From positions 1 through 17,110 of the forward strand of contig JAEEGN010000274.1 in NCBI GenBank assembly GCA_016280345.1: DNA of 17,110 nt, given 5' to 3'. Below the pieces are notes generated by a model. It was not told the origin of the DNA, did not search any database, and was given only the letters and a program-made list of their open reading frames with translations. The stretch comes from Selenomonadaceae bacterium (GTDB lineage Bacteria; Bacillota; Negativicutes; Selenomonadales; Selenomonadaceae). A program made the translations under genes and the position numbers. Below are positions 1-6,536 of the stretch, piece by piece; position 1 is the first letter of the stretch; each line of letters begins with the position of its first letter.

Positions 1-466
1 ATAAGAACTACATTAAAGAAGATAAGATTTTGATTAGAGCGACGGCGGAAAAAAACGTCCGGGCCCGGAAATGGCAGGGCTTCCGCCCCTCCCGGTCCGA
101 TGGCGGCGACGGAGGGACCCCTGCGCCCGCCGGCAGGAATCAGCCGCCGGCGCGTAGAATATAGCATTTATTGCGCATAAACGGTCTGTCCGGCCGGTAC
201 CGCTTTTACGCCGGGCGCCGGCCGGGCGGCTGCCGGTGCTTCGTGACCGGCGTTTTCCCCGGCCTCGACTTCCTCAAGCGCCTCCGCGCCACCTTCGTCG
301 ATGACGACGGTCTGCCGGTGAAACGCTGGCCGGCGCCGCCCCGCCTCCCCCGCTACCGCCCTTTTTTCAGAAAGGCCCGGTATAGTGAGAGCGGGAAATG
401 TCCTGCCGCCCCGGCAGAGACGGAACGCGGGGCGACGTCGCCGGACGTTTCCGGGAGGCTGTATCC
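1..466. other. left edge, no gene assigned
   Basis: No convincing complete gene is visible here. The first 40 bases are clearly AT-richer than the rest. One plus-strand frame is open from the window edge to a TAG at 162-164, and its product turns from Lys/Ile-rich to Gly/Pro/Ala-rich, so it could be the tail of an upstream gene or chance. A minus-strand frame ending at a TAA at 168-170 is open but has no ATG, GTG or TTG over the stretch I read. I recognise neither product. The remainder is GC-rich leader of the next gene. Confidence 0.4.
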
Positions 467-1213
467 ATGCAACTGAAATCGGAAGGGACGGTCCAGCTTG
501 CGGCCGGACTTCTGCTGCTGGCGCTCTTCGGCGTCATCTACTGGCTCTGTCCCTCGTTTTTCTCTGAACTCTGGCGGGTTGCGACCTGCGGCGACCTGGA
601 GGAGACCATCCGCTACATCAACTCCTTCGGCGCCTGGGGCATGGTCGTGAGCTTTTTGGCGGACGTGCTGATCAACGCCCTGGGGTTTCTGCCCTCCATT
701 TTCGTCTCCACCGCCAACGGCGTGCTGTTCGGTGTGGTTCCGGGCATCATCATTTCCTGGCTGGCGGAGACCACCGGCGTCATCCTGAGCTTCCTGCTGA
801 TGCGGACGGTGCTCCGGGACTCGGCGGAAAAGCTGATCCGGAAAAGCCCGTATCTGTCAAAACTGGACGAGTTCAGCGGCAAAGAAGGCTTCAAGCTCAT
901 GCTGATCGCCCGGACCATCCCCTACTTCCCCTCGGGCATCCTGACGGCCCTGGGGGCGGTGAGCCGCATCAGCCTTCGGGACTACGCCCTGTCGAATCTC
1001 ATCGGCAAATTCCCCTCGACGGCGCTGGAAGTCATCATCGGCCACGACATCGTCCGCCTGCGGGAACACATGGTGCGGCTGACGCTGGTGGTCGTGGCGG
1101 CGACGCTGGTCTACGGCGGCCTCTGGTACTTCCAGCGGCGCCGGGCAGCCAGGCAGGAGGATAGCCTTCCCCCCGAACCGGAAGCGACGCCGTCGGAACG
1201 GGAGAAACGCTGA
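467..1213 (+). CDS. TVP38/TMEM64 (SNARE-associated, DedA-like) membrane protein
   Basis: A 248-residue integral membrane protein of the VTT/SNARE-associated superfamily, relatives of DedA that are thought to work in membrane lipid or lipid-carrier transport. The start is the ATG at 467, which has a GGGAGG box just upstream; an in-frame ATG at 398 lacks one. Visible segments are an N-terminal transmembrane helix (about residues 10-32), a hydrophobic re-entrant-like stretch with LGFLPSIFVSTANG, another rich in VVPGIIISWLAETTGV, the family-typical LIARTIPYFPSGILTALGA region, and a last transmembrane helix before a basic, then Pro/Glu-rich cytoplasmic tail. The family assignment rests on this layout and the R-x2-P-x2-P-type motif. 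Substrate unknown. It stands alone, before the promoter of dapB. Confidence 0.8.
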   Translation: MQLKSEGTVQLAAGLLLLALFGVIYWLCPSFFSELWRVATCGDLEETIRYINSFGAWGMVVSFLADVLINALGFLPSIFVSTANGVLFGVVPGIIISWLAETTGVILSFLLMRTVLRDSAEKLIRKSPYLSKLDEFSGKEGFKLMLIARTIPYFPSGILTALGAVSRISLRDYALSNLIGKFPSTALEVIIGHDIVRLREHMVRLTLVVVAATLVYGGLWYFQRRRAARQEDSLPPEPEATPSEREKR

Positions 1214-1251
1214 CGCCCAAGTCATTCTTTCCCTGTTTTTTGCCGAAGGCA

Positions 1252-1280
1252 TTGTGTTGAACGGCGTTTCCGTTTATAAT
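1252..1280 (+). promoter_or_regulatory. sigma-70-type promoter of dapB
   Basis: TTGTGT (1252-1257) and a perfect TATAAT (1275-1280) are separated by 17 bases, about 50 bases before the dapB start. No riboswitch-sized leader fits in the gap, so a lysine riboswitch is not expected here. Confidence 0.65.
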
Positions 1281-1330
1281 AGTATGATGGACAGTGTATT
1301 TTGCGAGTTTTCCTTCCGGGAGGGGTTAGT

Positions 1331-2119
1331 TTGACAAAAGTATTGGTAAACGGCGCCTGCGGGCGCATGGGACAGGCGGTCGTCAAGGCGGTCCTTCAGG
1401 ACGCGGACCTGACGCTGGTGGCGGCGGTGGACCTCACCGGCGGCGCCGACGCGGGGACGCTCGTCGGCCTTCCCGCCTGCGGCGTCACCGTGACGACCGA
1501 TCTCGCGGCCGCCATCGAAGCGGCGAAGCCCGACGTCATGGTGGACTTCACGCGGCCCGACGTAGTCTACCGGAGCGCGGTCACCGCCCTTTCCCGGGGC
1601 GTTTCCCCGGTCATCGGCACCACCGGCCTCTCGGACGAGGCGAAAAAGGAGCTGGCGGCGCTGGCCGAAAAGCAGGGGGCGCCCGCCTTCATCGCGCCGA
1701 ACTTCGCCATCGGCGCCGTGCTGATGATGCTGATGGCAAAGCAGGCGGCCCGCTACCTGCCCGAGGTGGAGATCATCGAGCTGCACCACGACAGGAAGCT
1801 CGACGCGCCCTCCGGCACCGCCATCCAGACGGCGGAGATGATCCGGGAAGTCCGGGCCGACCACAAGCAGGGCCATCCCGAAGAAAAGGAGAAGCTCGCC
1901 GGGGCGCGGGGCGCCGACATCGGCGGCATCCATATCCACAGCGTGCGGCTGCCGGGCTATGTCGCCCATCAGGAAGTCATCTTCGGCGGCCTCGGCCAGA
2001 CGCTGACGATCCGCCACGATTCCCTCGACCGGGAATCCTTCATGCCCGGCGTCGTTCTCGCCTGCAAGAAAGTCCGCAGCCTCAGGGGGCTCACAGTCGG
2101 CCTCGAGAAGCTGCTCTGA
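1331..2119 (+). CDS. dapB: 4-hydroxy-tetrahydrodipicolinate reductase
   Basis: This 262-residue cytoplasmic enzyme uses NAD(P)H to reduce the dapA product in the diaminopimelate/lysine pathway. The N-terminal Rossmann nucleotide-binding loop reads NGACGRMGQAV (residues 7-17). It is followed by VDFTRP (71-76), GTTGLS (96-101), APNFAIGA, and the catalytic ELHHDRKLDAPSGTA region (150-164) with His152, His153 and Lys156. The length is normal for the family. The start is taken as TTG at 1331, because a GGGAGGGG box lies a few bases upstream and the next residues match family N-termini; an upstream in-frame start would add about ten unconserved residues. It is followed 34 bases later by asd, the other pathway enzyme, so the two are very likely co-transcribed from the promoter at 1252-1280. 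Confidence 0.95.
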   Translation: MTKVLVNGACGRMGQAVVKAVLQDADLTLVAAVDLTGGADAGTLVGLPACGVTVTTDLAAAIEAAKPDVMVDFTRPDVVYRSAVTALSRGVSPVIGTTGLSDEAKKELAALAEKQGAPAFIAPNFAIGAVLMMLMAKQAARYLPEVEIIELHHDRKLDAPSGTAIQTAEMIREVRADHKQGHPEEKEKLAGARGADIGGIHIHSVRLPGYVAHQEVIFGGLGQTLTIRHDSLDRESFMPGVVLACKKVRSLRGLTVGLEKLL

Positions 2120-2153
2120 CCCTTTCCCATAACGATTGAAAGGATGCGATCCC

Positions 2154-3185
2154 ATGAAGAAATACAACACCGCTATCCTCGGTGCCACCGGCGCCGTTGG
2201 GCAAGAGTTCCTGAACCTCATCGAGGAGCGGGACTTCCCCTTTGCCGATCTGAAACTTCTGGCCTCGAAGCGCACCGCGGGCACGAAGCTCACGGTCAGG
2301 GGCCGGGAATACGAAGTCGAGGAGGCCACGACGGACTCCTTCAGGGACGTCCAAATCGCCCTGTTCGCCGGCGGCTCCATCAGCGAGACCTTCGCGCCGC
2401 CCGCGGTGAAGGCGGGGGCCGTGGTCATCGACAATTCCAGCACCTTCCGCATGGACCCGAAAGTCCCGCTGGTGGTGCCGGAAGTCAATCCCGAAGCCAT
2501 CGCCCGGCATCAGGGCATCATCGCCAACCCGAACTGCTCCACCATCATCATGGTCATGGCGCTGAAGCCGCTCTATGACATCGCCCGCATCCGCCGGGTG
2601 GTCGTCTCCACGTATCAGGCCGTATCCGGCGGCGGCAAGGAAGCGATGGCGGAGCTCGAGCAGCAGGTCCAGGACATCGTCGCCGGCCGCCCCGTCACCG
2701 CCAACATCCTGCCCGGCGCCAGCCTGGCCCGCCATTACCAGATCGCCTTCAACCTGATTCCCCAGATCGACGTCTTCCGGGATAACCTCTACACGAAAGA
2801 GGAAATGAAGATGATCGACGAGACGAAGAAGATCATGAGCGACCAGGACATGAAGATCACCGCCACCACCGTCCGGGTGCCGGTCTACCGGAGCCACGCC
2901 GAGTCGGTGAACGTCGAGTTCGAGGGCCCGGTGAGCCTGGATGCGGCGCGGAAGGCCCTGGCTGCTTTCCCCGGCGTCGTCCTCCACGACGACCCGGCGA
3001 ACATGGAATACCCGATGCCGCTCTTCACCTCGGGCAAGAACGACGTCGAAGTGGGCCGCCTGCGCCCCGACTACTCCATTGAGAACGGTCTCAACTTCTG
3101 GGTCTGCGGCGACCAGATCCGCAAGGGCGCGGCCCTGAACGCCCTGCAGATCGCCGAGTACATGATTTCCCATGATATGCTTTGA
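2154..3185 (+). CDS. asd: aspartate-semialdehyde dehydrogenase
   Basis: A 343-residue enzyme that converts aspartyl phosphate to aspartate semialdehyde with NADPH, the branch point to lysine, threonine and methionine. The nucleotide-binding loop is AILGATGAVGQ (residues 7-17). The active-site cysteine is Cys128 in NPNCST, the substrate-binding segment has SGGGKEAMAEL, and the general-acid histidine is His248 in RVPVYRSHAES. These and the size fit the Gram-positive-type Asd. ATG at 2154 is preferred, with a GAAAGGA box 9 bases upstream; an in-frame TTG at 2136 lies on that box. It sits directly after dapB and probably shares its transcript. An additional weak promoter overlaps its stop codon and would serve ireB. 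Confidence 0.95.
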   Translation: MKKYNTAILGATGAVGQEFLNLIEERDFPFADLKLLASKRTAGTKLTVRGREYEVEEATTDSFRDVQIALFAGGSISETFAPPAVKAGAVVIDNSSTFRMDPKVPLVVPEVNPEAIARHQGIIANPNCSTIIMVMALKPLYDIARIRRVVVSTYQAVSGGGKEAMAELEQQVQDIVAGRPVTANILPGASLARHYQIAFNLIPQIDVFRDNLYTKEEMKMIDETKKIMSDQDMKITATTVRVPVYRSHAESVNVEFEGPVSLDAARKALAAFPGVVLHDDPANMEYPMPLFTSGKNDVEVGRLRPDYSIENGLNFWVCGDQIRKGAALNALQIAEYMISHDML

Positions 3186-3209
3186 CCACCGGCCTGCCGG
3201 CGGTATAGA
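3182..3209 (+). promoter_or_regulatory. possible promoter before ireB
   Basis: TTGACC (3182-3187), overlapping the asd stop codon, and TATAGA (3204-3209) are 16 bases apart. The spacer holds a small GC inverted repeat (CCGG/CCGG). Spacing and boxes are plausible, but there is no terminator after asd, so read-through is equally possible. Confidence 0.35.
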
Positions 3210-3245
3210 GGAAAGTTCTGCTTCGGAGGAAGGAGGAGGACGGAC

Positions 3246-3503
3246 ATGGTCAGCGACGAAACGATGATGTTCCGGGTCGGCAACGACGAGAACAAGGCGA
3301 GGACCGTTATCCAAAAGGTCTGCGCCGCCATGGAGGAAAAGGGCTACAATCCCATCAACCAGCTGGTGGGGTATCTGCTGTCCGGGGACCCGGCCTATGT
3401 CACCAGCCACAACGACGCCCGCAACATGATCCGCAAGCTGGAACGGGACGAGCTCCTGGAGGAGCTGGTGCGGGCCTATCTCGACCACGACCGGAAGGCT
3501 TGA
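3246..3503 (+). CDS. ireB: IreB family regulatory phosphoprotein (UPF0297)
   Basis: An 85-residue small cytoplasmic protein matching the IreB/YrzL family along its whole length: the N-terminal ETMMFRVGNDE, the central AMEEKGYNPINQLVGYLLSG, then DPAYVTSHNDARNMIRKLER and the acidic C-terminus. In Enterococcus, IreB is a phosphorylated target of the PASTA kinase IreK and is linked to cephalosporin resistance; family knowledge places the phosphothreonines near the N-terminus, and a Thr is present at residue 6. A strong GGAGGAGG-type ribosome site lies before the ATG. Only 3 bases separate it from ruvX, and the ireB-ruvX-DUF1292 order is the standard Firmicute arrangement, but the usual upstream alaS is replaced here by asd. 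Confidence 0.95.
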   Translation: MVSDETMMFRVGNDENKARTVIQKVCAAMEEKGYNPINQLVGYLLSGDPAYVTSHNDARNMIRKLERDELLEELVRAYLDHDRKA

Positions 3504-3506
3504 GCG

Positions 3507-3926
3507 ATGCGGATTCTGGGATTGGACGTCGGCGACAAGACCATAGGCGTCGCGGCCAGCGACGAGCTCCTGATGACCGCCCAGGGCGTCGAGACCATCC
3601 GGCGGACGCGCCCGGAGCGGGATTTCGCCCGCCTGACGGAACTCATGCGACAATACGAGGCGGACCGGCTGGTCTTCGGCTGGCCCCGGAACATGAACGG
3701 CACCGAAGGCGAACGTTGCACCATCGTGCGGGAATTCGCCGATGAGGTCGCAAAGCATTGCCCGGAGGCGCGGCACGTCTTCTGGGACGAGCGGCTGTCC
3801 ACCATGGCGGCGGACCGCGCCCTGATCGCCGCCGACGTCAGCCGGGCCCGGCGCAAGAAAGTCATTGACAAGATGGCGGCGGTCTTCATCCTGCAAGGAT
3901 ATCTGGACAGCCTGCCGAGGGAATGA
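3507..3926 (+). CDS. ruvX: putative pre-16S rRNA nuclease / Holliday junction resolvase-like protein (YqgF)
   Basis: A 139-residue RNase H-fold protein of the RuvX/YqgF family, linked to 16S rRNA 5'-end maturation and proposed in Holliday junction resolution. It shows the N-terminal strand LGLDVGDKTIGVAASD with the catalytic aspartate (Asp7), the central FGWPRNMNGTEG motif, the WDERLST motif with its acidic pair, and the C-terminal DKMAAVFILQGYLDS with the third acidic residue. Length is typical. It lies 3 bases after ireB, and its gene is followed by DUF1292, so it belongs to the same operon. Confidence 0.95.
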   Translation: MRILGLDVGDKTIGVAASDELLMTAQGVETIRRTRPERDFARLTELMRQYEADRLVFGWPRNMNGTEGERCTIVREFADEVAKHCPEARHVFWDERLSTMAADRALIAADVSRARRKKVIDKMAAVFILQGYLDSLPRE

Positions 3927-3984
3927 GGGAGTCCCCGATTTCCCTGCCCATATACAGGCAAACGAGGAAAAGGAGGCGGCAACT

Positions 3985-4332
3985 ATGCCGGATAAGGAAA
4001 AGCCCGTGCTTGAGGAAGCCGGGGACGAGGAAGTCATCATCGTCATGACGGATGATGACGGCAACGAATTTTACTACCGTGAGGAAATGATCATCCCGCT
4101 GGGTGACGAGAAATTCGCGCTCCTGGTGCCGGCGGAATCCGACGAGGAGGCGGCGGAGCATGACCACGAGGACGGCTGCTGTTGCTGCGACGATGACGAC
4201 GAAGCCTTCTTCGCCAAGATCGTGGTAAACGAGGACGGCGAAGAAGAATACGTCGAGCCCACCGACGAGGAATTCGAGGCCGTCTGCAAGGCGTACGACG
4301 AACTCGTCGAGGACGACGAAGACGACAACTGA
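3985..4332 (+). CDS. DUF1292 family acidic protein (YrzB-like)
   Basis: A 115-residue, strongly acidic protein of unknown function in the DUF1292/YrzB family. The conserved opening IIVMTDDDGNEFYY (residues 18-31) and the closing EEEYVEPTDEEFEAVCKAYDEL identify the family, as does its place after ireB and ruvX. ATG at 3985 has AAAAGGAGG 8 bases upstream; an open frame reaching back into ruvX is not the real start. The middle holds four consecutive cysteines (65-68) flanked by His/Asp/Glu, which looks like a metal-binding patch. The gene ends just before a strong terminator and is therefore the last gene of the cluster. Confidence 0.9.
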   Translation: MPDKEKPVLEEAGDEEVIIVMTDDDGNEFYYREEMIIPLGDEKFALLVPAESDEEAAEHDHEDGCCCCDDDDEAFFAKIVVNEDGEEEYVEPTDEEFEAVCKAYDELVEDDEDDN

Positions 4333-4345
4333 AGAGATAAGGAAA

Positions 4346-4381
4346 GCCCCGCGGCACAACGCATGCCGCGGGGCATTTTTT
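4346..4381 (+). terminator. rho-independent terminator after DUF1292 gene
   Basis: An 11-base-pair perfect stem (4346-4356 with 4364-4374, GCCCCGCGGCA and complement) with a 7-base loop is followed by ATTTTTTA. It closes the plus-strand cluster. It may also stop the convergent minus-strand gene, but the T-run on that side is interrupted. Confidence 0.9.
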
Positions 4382-4395
4382 ACGATTCGTCTGCT

Positions 4396-4617
4396 TCAGG
4401 GCTTGCAGCGCCGACAGGGGACGTAGCCCCGGTCGACGGCTTCTTTCCGGCTGGAAAAACGGACGCGGTGATCGGCTCGTATGTCCCGGACCGACCGGCA
4501 ACCGGGACGGTGAAAACACCGGGAGTCAGAATTGCCGATGTAGGCCGCCGCATAGACGGTGACCGCCGTCAGGACCATCAACGCGACCAGGCCGAAACGG
4601 ATTGCCCGCCGGACCAT
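4396..4617 (-). CDS. small exported Ada-like zinc-binding domain protein
   Basis: A 73-residue protein made of a hydrophobic N-terminal signal or anchor (residues 4-26) and one compact domain. The domain reads YIGNSDSRCFHRPGC (27-40) and ends RGYVPCRRCKP (63-73). This resembles the Ada-type metal-binding domain and the small domain found at the end of some nucleases, with Cys34, His36, Cys40, Cys68 and Cys71 as candidate ligands. Function unknown; the signal sequence suggests action outside the cytoplasm. An AGGAGG box lies 9 bases before the ATG. It is 66 bases downstream of the membrane-protein gene on the same strand and probably shares its transcript. Confidence 0.75.
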   Translation of the reverse strand: MVRRAIRFGLVALMVLTAVTVYAAAYIGNSDSRCFHRPGCRSVRDIRADHRVRFSSRKEAVDRGYVPCRRCKP

Positions 4618-4683
4618 ACGCCATCCCCTCCTGTTCCCGTCAAGGGATATTCTCTGTTGCGGCTCCGGCAGGCGCGCCTTCCG

Positions 4684-5202
4684 TTACGCCGCGCTTCCTT
4701 CCGCGGCCTCCGCTGTCGCCAGCACCGCCGCCGCCTCCAACGCCTTGCGCCGCTTGTAATAGCGGAGCTCCAGGCAGGTGACGAGTCCGAAAATGAAGGC
4801 CAGGGAAGTGATGACGATGGCCTCCAGCAGCGGCAGCTCCGTAAGCTGGCCGTTCATGACCCGCCAGATGTTGAAGCCGTTGAACCCCGAGCAGAGCAGC
4901 AGCGTCAGGACCGCTGCCCCCATATTCCAGCGGGGGGCGAGGGAATAGCCGAGCACCACGACGGCCACGATGCCCACGATGCCCTCCAGGCCGAGATCGA
5001 GAAGCAACGGGACGACGCTCGGCACCGTCTGGTATTTCATGTGCATCAGGTACGTGAACCCCTTGACGCCGATATAGACGTAAAGGCAGAAGGCCAGGGT
5101 GAGGAACAAGCCGGTCAGGTTCGCGAAGAAGAAGAAAACCCGCTTGATGAGACGCCAGATAGCGCCAAATATCCGCTTGAACAACCGCTTGATGAACTTC
5201 AT
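4684..5202 (-). CDS. hypothetical multi-pass membrane protein
   Basis: A 172-residue protein I do not recognise. A very basic N-terminus (KFIKRLFKRIFGAIWRLIKR) is followed by about four hydrophobic segments: roughly residues 22-44, 63-87, 93-108 and 125-145. The C-terminal tail is basic, then Ala/Glu-rich. A GGAGGGAGGG box sits just before the ATG. The basic amphipathic start could associate with membrane or nucleic acid; this is only inference. It heads a two-gene minus-strand unit with the small zinc-binding protein and is divergent from the gene at 5399. Confidence 0.7.
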   Translation of the reverse strand: MKFIKRLFKRIFGAIWRLIKRVFFFFANLTGLFLTLAFCLYVYIGVKGFTYLMHMKYQTVPSVVPLLLDLGLEGIVGIVAVVVLGYSLAPRWNMGAAVLTLLLCSGFNGFNIWRVMNGQLTELPLLEAIVITSLAFIFGLVTCLELRYYKRRKALEAAAVLATAEAAEGSAA

Positions 5203-5240
5203 GAAGACCCTCCCTCCGGAGCATACTTCTCCATCTATAT

Positions 5241-5268
5241 TTTATATCCATTCCCCGCCGAAAATCAA
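5241..5268 (-). promoter_or_regulatory. promoter for the minus-strand membrane protein gene
   Basis: On the minus strand TTGATT (5263-5268) and TATAAA (5241-5246) are 16 bases apart, about 40 bases from the start codon. The divergent gap also holds an inverted repeat, CCGCCGCC/GGCGGCGG (5287-5317), between this and the plus-strand promoter. Confidence 0.5.
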
Positions 5269-5329
5269 TACGATTTCGCATTTTTTCCGCCGCCGGCCGG
5301 GGAAAAATTGGCGGCGGGCGGAGTTTCCT

Positions 5330-5359
5330 TTGCCTTTCGCCCTCATCTTATGATACAAT
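5330..5359 (+). promoter_or_regulatory. extended -10 promoter of the glycosylation operon
   Basis: TTGCCT (5330-5335), an 18-base spacer and TACAAT (5354-5359) preceded by TGA, giving an extended -10 (TGNTACAAT). A second TACAAT follows at 5361-5366. The first gene starts about 40 bases downstream. Confidence 0.55.
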
Positions 5360-5398
5360 ATACAATGTGTTGATTACTGGATAAAGCCGAGGAATCCC

Positions 5399-6490
5399 AT
5401 GAAACGACGTTCTATCAAGAGCCGCATAGAGCAGCGGCGCCGCCAGCAAAAGCGGGAGTTCCTGCTGGTCGTGGCGGGCTTCACCCTGCTGCTCAGCGGC
5501 TGGTTCTGGTATCATTTCATCTTCATACGGACACCGGAGTACGCCATGAAGCAACTCGCGCAGGCCTTCGCCGTCCATGACGCGGCGGCGGTCGAGCGCT
5601 TCATCCGCTTCGACCGCGTTCTGGACGCCGCCTACGACGACCTGACGGACGACCTCCTGTATTACGACGCCGCGCTGACCGAGGAAACGCGGACCAGGTA
5701 CGCGGCTTTCTACGACGTCATCAAGCCCCAGATGCTCCACGGGCTCGGGGAAACGCTGCACCATAACGCGGCGACGGGCGAGTGGCGGCTGCCCGACGGC
5801 GCCGACCTCACGAAAGGACGGCAGCTCGGCATTGATTTCGAGCGGTTTCTGGAGCGTTCCCAGCTTCGGAACACCGAAGTCCTGCGAACCGGCGCCTTCC
5901 ACCTCAAGAACAGCCAGGCGACCGGCGAAGCCCAGATACGCGACCGCCATACCCAGACGGAATTCACGCTGACCTTCTCGCTGGAGCAGTCGAAAGACGG
6001 GCACTGGCAGATCACGCGGCTCGACAATTACCGCCAATACCTCGATACCATCGCCCCGCGGCAGAACAAGGACATCGCCGATTACATCGCCGCCACCCGC
6101 GACCTGGTGCTGGCATACAACGACCAGCTGGAAGACCTGCAGGACCGTTTCCGCTTCCTGGCGAAGAGCGCCGGCGGCGAGCTTTCGGGCAGCACCGCTC
6201 TGAGCGCGCTGATCCGGGACGGCATCCTGCCCGCCCTGAAGGAGCGGCAGGCGCGCCTCGACGAAGTGGCGATTCCCCTGGGTGCCCAGTATCTGGCAAA
6301 CCAGCGCCATCTCTCCACCGACCTCGCCATCGCCGCCTGGCAGCATTACCTGAAGGCCGTGGAAACCGGTTCCTATGAGGAATTCAATCTGGCCGAAACC
6401 CTCAAGAAACAGGAGATCGAAACCGACCTTCGCATCACCGACATCATCCGCCACAACACCGTAAGCCAGGCCCTGCCGGAAATCCCGTGA
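5399..6490 (+). CDS. membrane-anchored protein of unknown function (DUF2939-like)
   Basis: A 363-residue protein with a basic cytoplasmic N-terminus (RRSIKSRIEQRRRQQKR), one transmembrane helix (about residues 21-42) and a large soluble domain that should lie outside the inner membrane. The part after the helix, TPEYAMKQLAQAFAVHDAAAVERF, followed by a VLDAAYDDL-type segment, resembles proteins of the DUF2939 type; this is a weak family guess. The C-terminal third is helical and charged. A GAGG box lies 6 bases before the ATG. It opens a run of four co-directed genes (46 bases to the heptosyltransferase), so a role at the cell envelope in the same process is possible but unproven. Confidence 0.75.
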   Translation: MKRRSIKSRIEQRRRQQKREFLLVVAGFTLLLSGWFWYHFIFIRTPEYAMKQLAQAFAVHDAAAVERFIRFDRVLDAAYDDLTDDLLYYDAALTEETRTRYAAFYDVIKPQMLHGLGETLHHNAATGEWRLPDGADLTKGRQLGIDFERFLERSQLRNTEVLRTGAFHLKNSQATGEAQIRDRHTQTEFTLTFSLEQSKDGHWQITRLDNYRQYLDTIAPRQNKDIADYIAATRDLVLAYNDQLEDLQDRFRFLAKSAGGELSGSTALSALIRDGILPALKERQARLDEVAIPLGAQYLANQRHLSTDLAIAAWQHYLKAVETGSYEEFNLAETLKKQEIETDLRITDIIRHNTVSQALPEIP

Positions 6491-6536
6491 CGCGCCTTCC
6501 GGCCGGGCCCATCCTTTCTGACCATCGGAGGCAGCC

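Noticed and set aside
168..430. Minus-strand open frame ending in a TAA at 168-170 with an acidic, Ala/Pro-rich product
   Set aside because: No ATG, GTG or TTG start in the part read before it meets the plus-strand gene; no recognisable family. Left as unassigned.
1214..1330. Possible lysine riboswitch before dapB
   Set aside because: Only about 50 bases lie between the promoter and the start codon, too short for the known lysine riboswitch.
2091..4064. Very long minus-strand open frame opposite asd, ireB and ruvX
   Set aside because: It lies antisense to clear, well-conserved genes; high GC makes such frames long. Product is low-complexity and unrecognisable.
4363..5373. Plus-strand open frame covering the minus-strand membrane-protein pair
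   Set aside because: Its start lies inside the terminator hairpin and its product is Arg/Gln/Asp-rich without a fold; the minus strand has signal, membrane helices, ribosome sites and a promoter.
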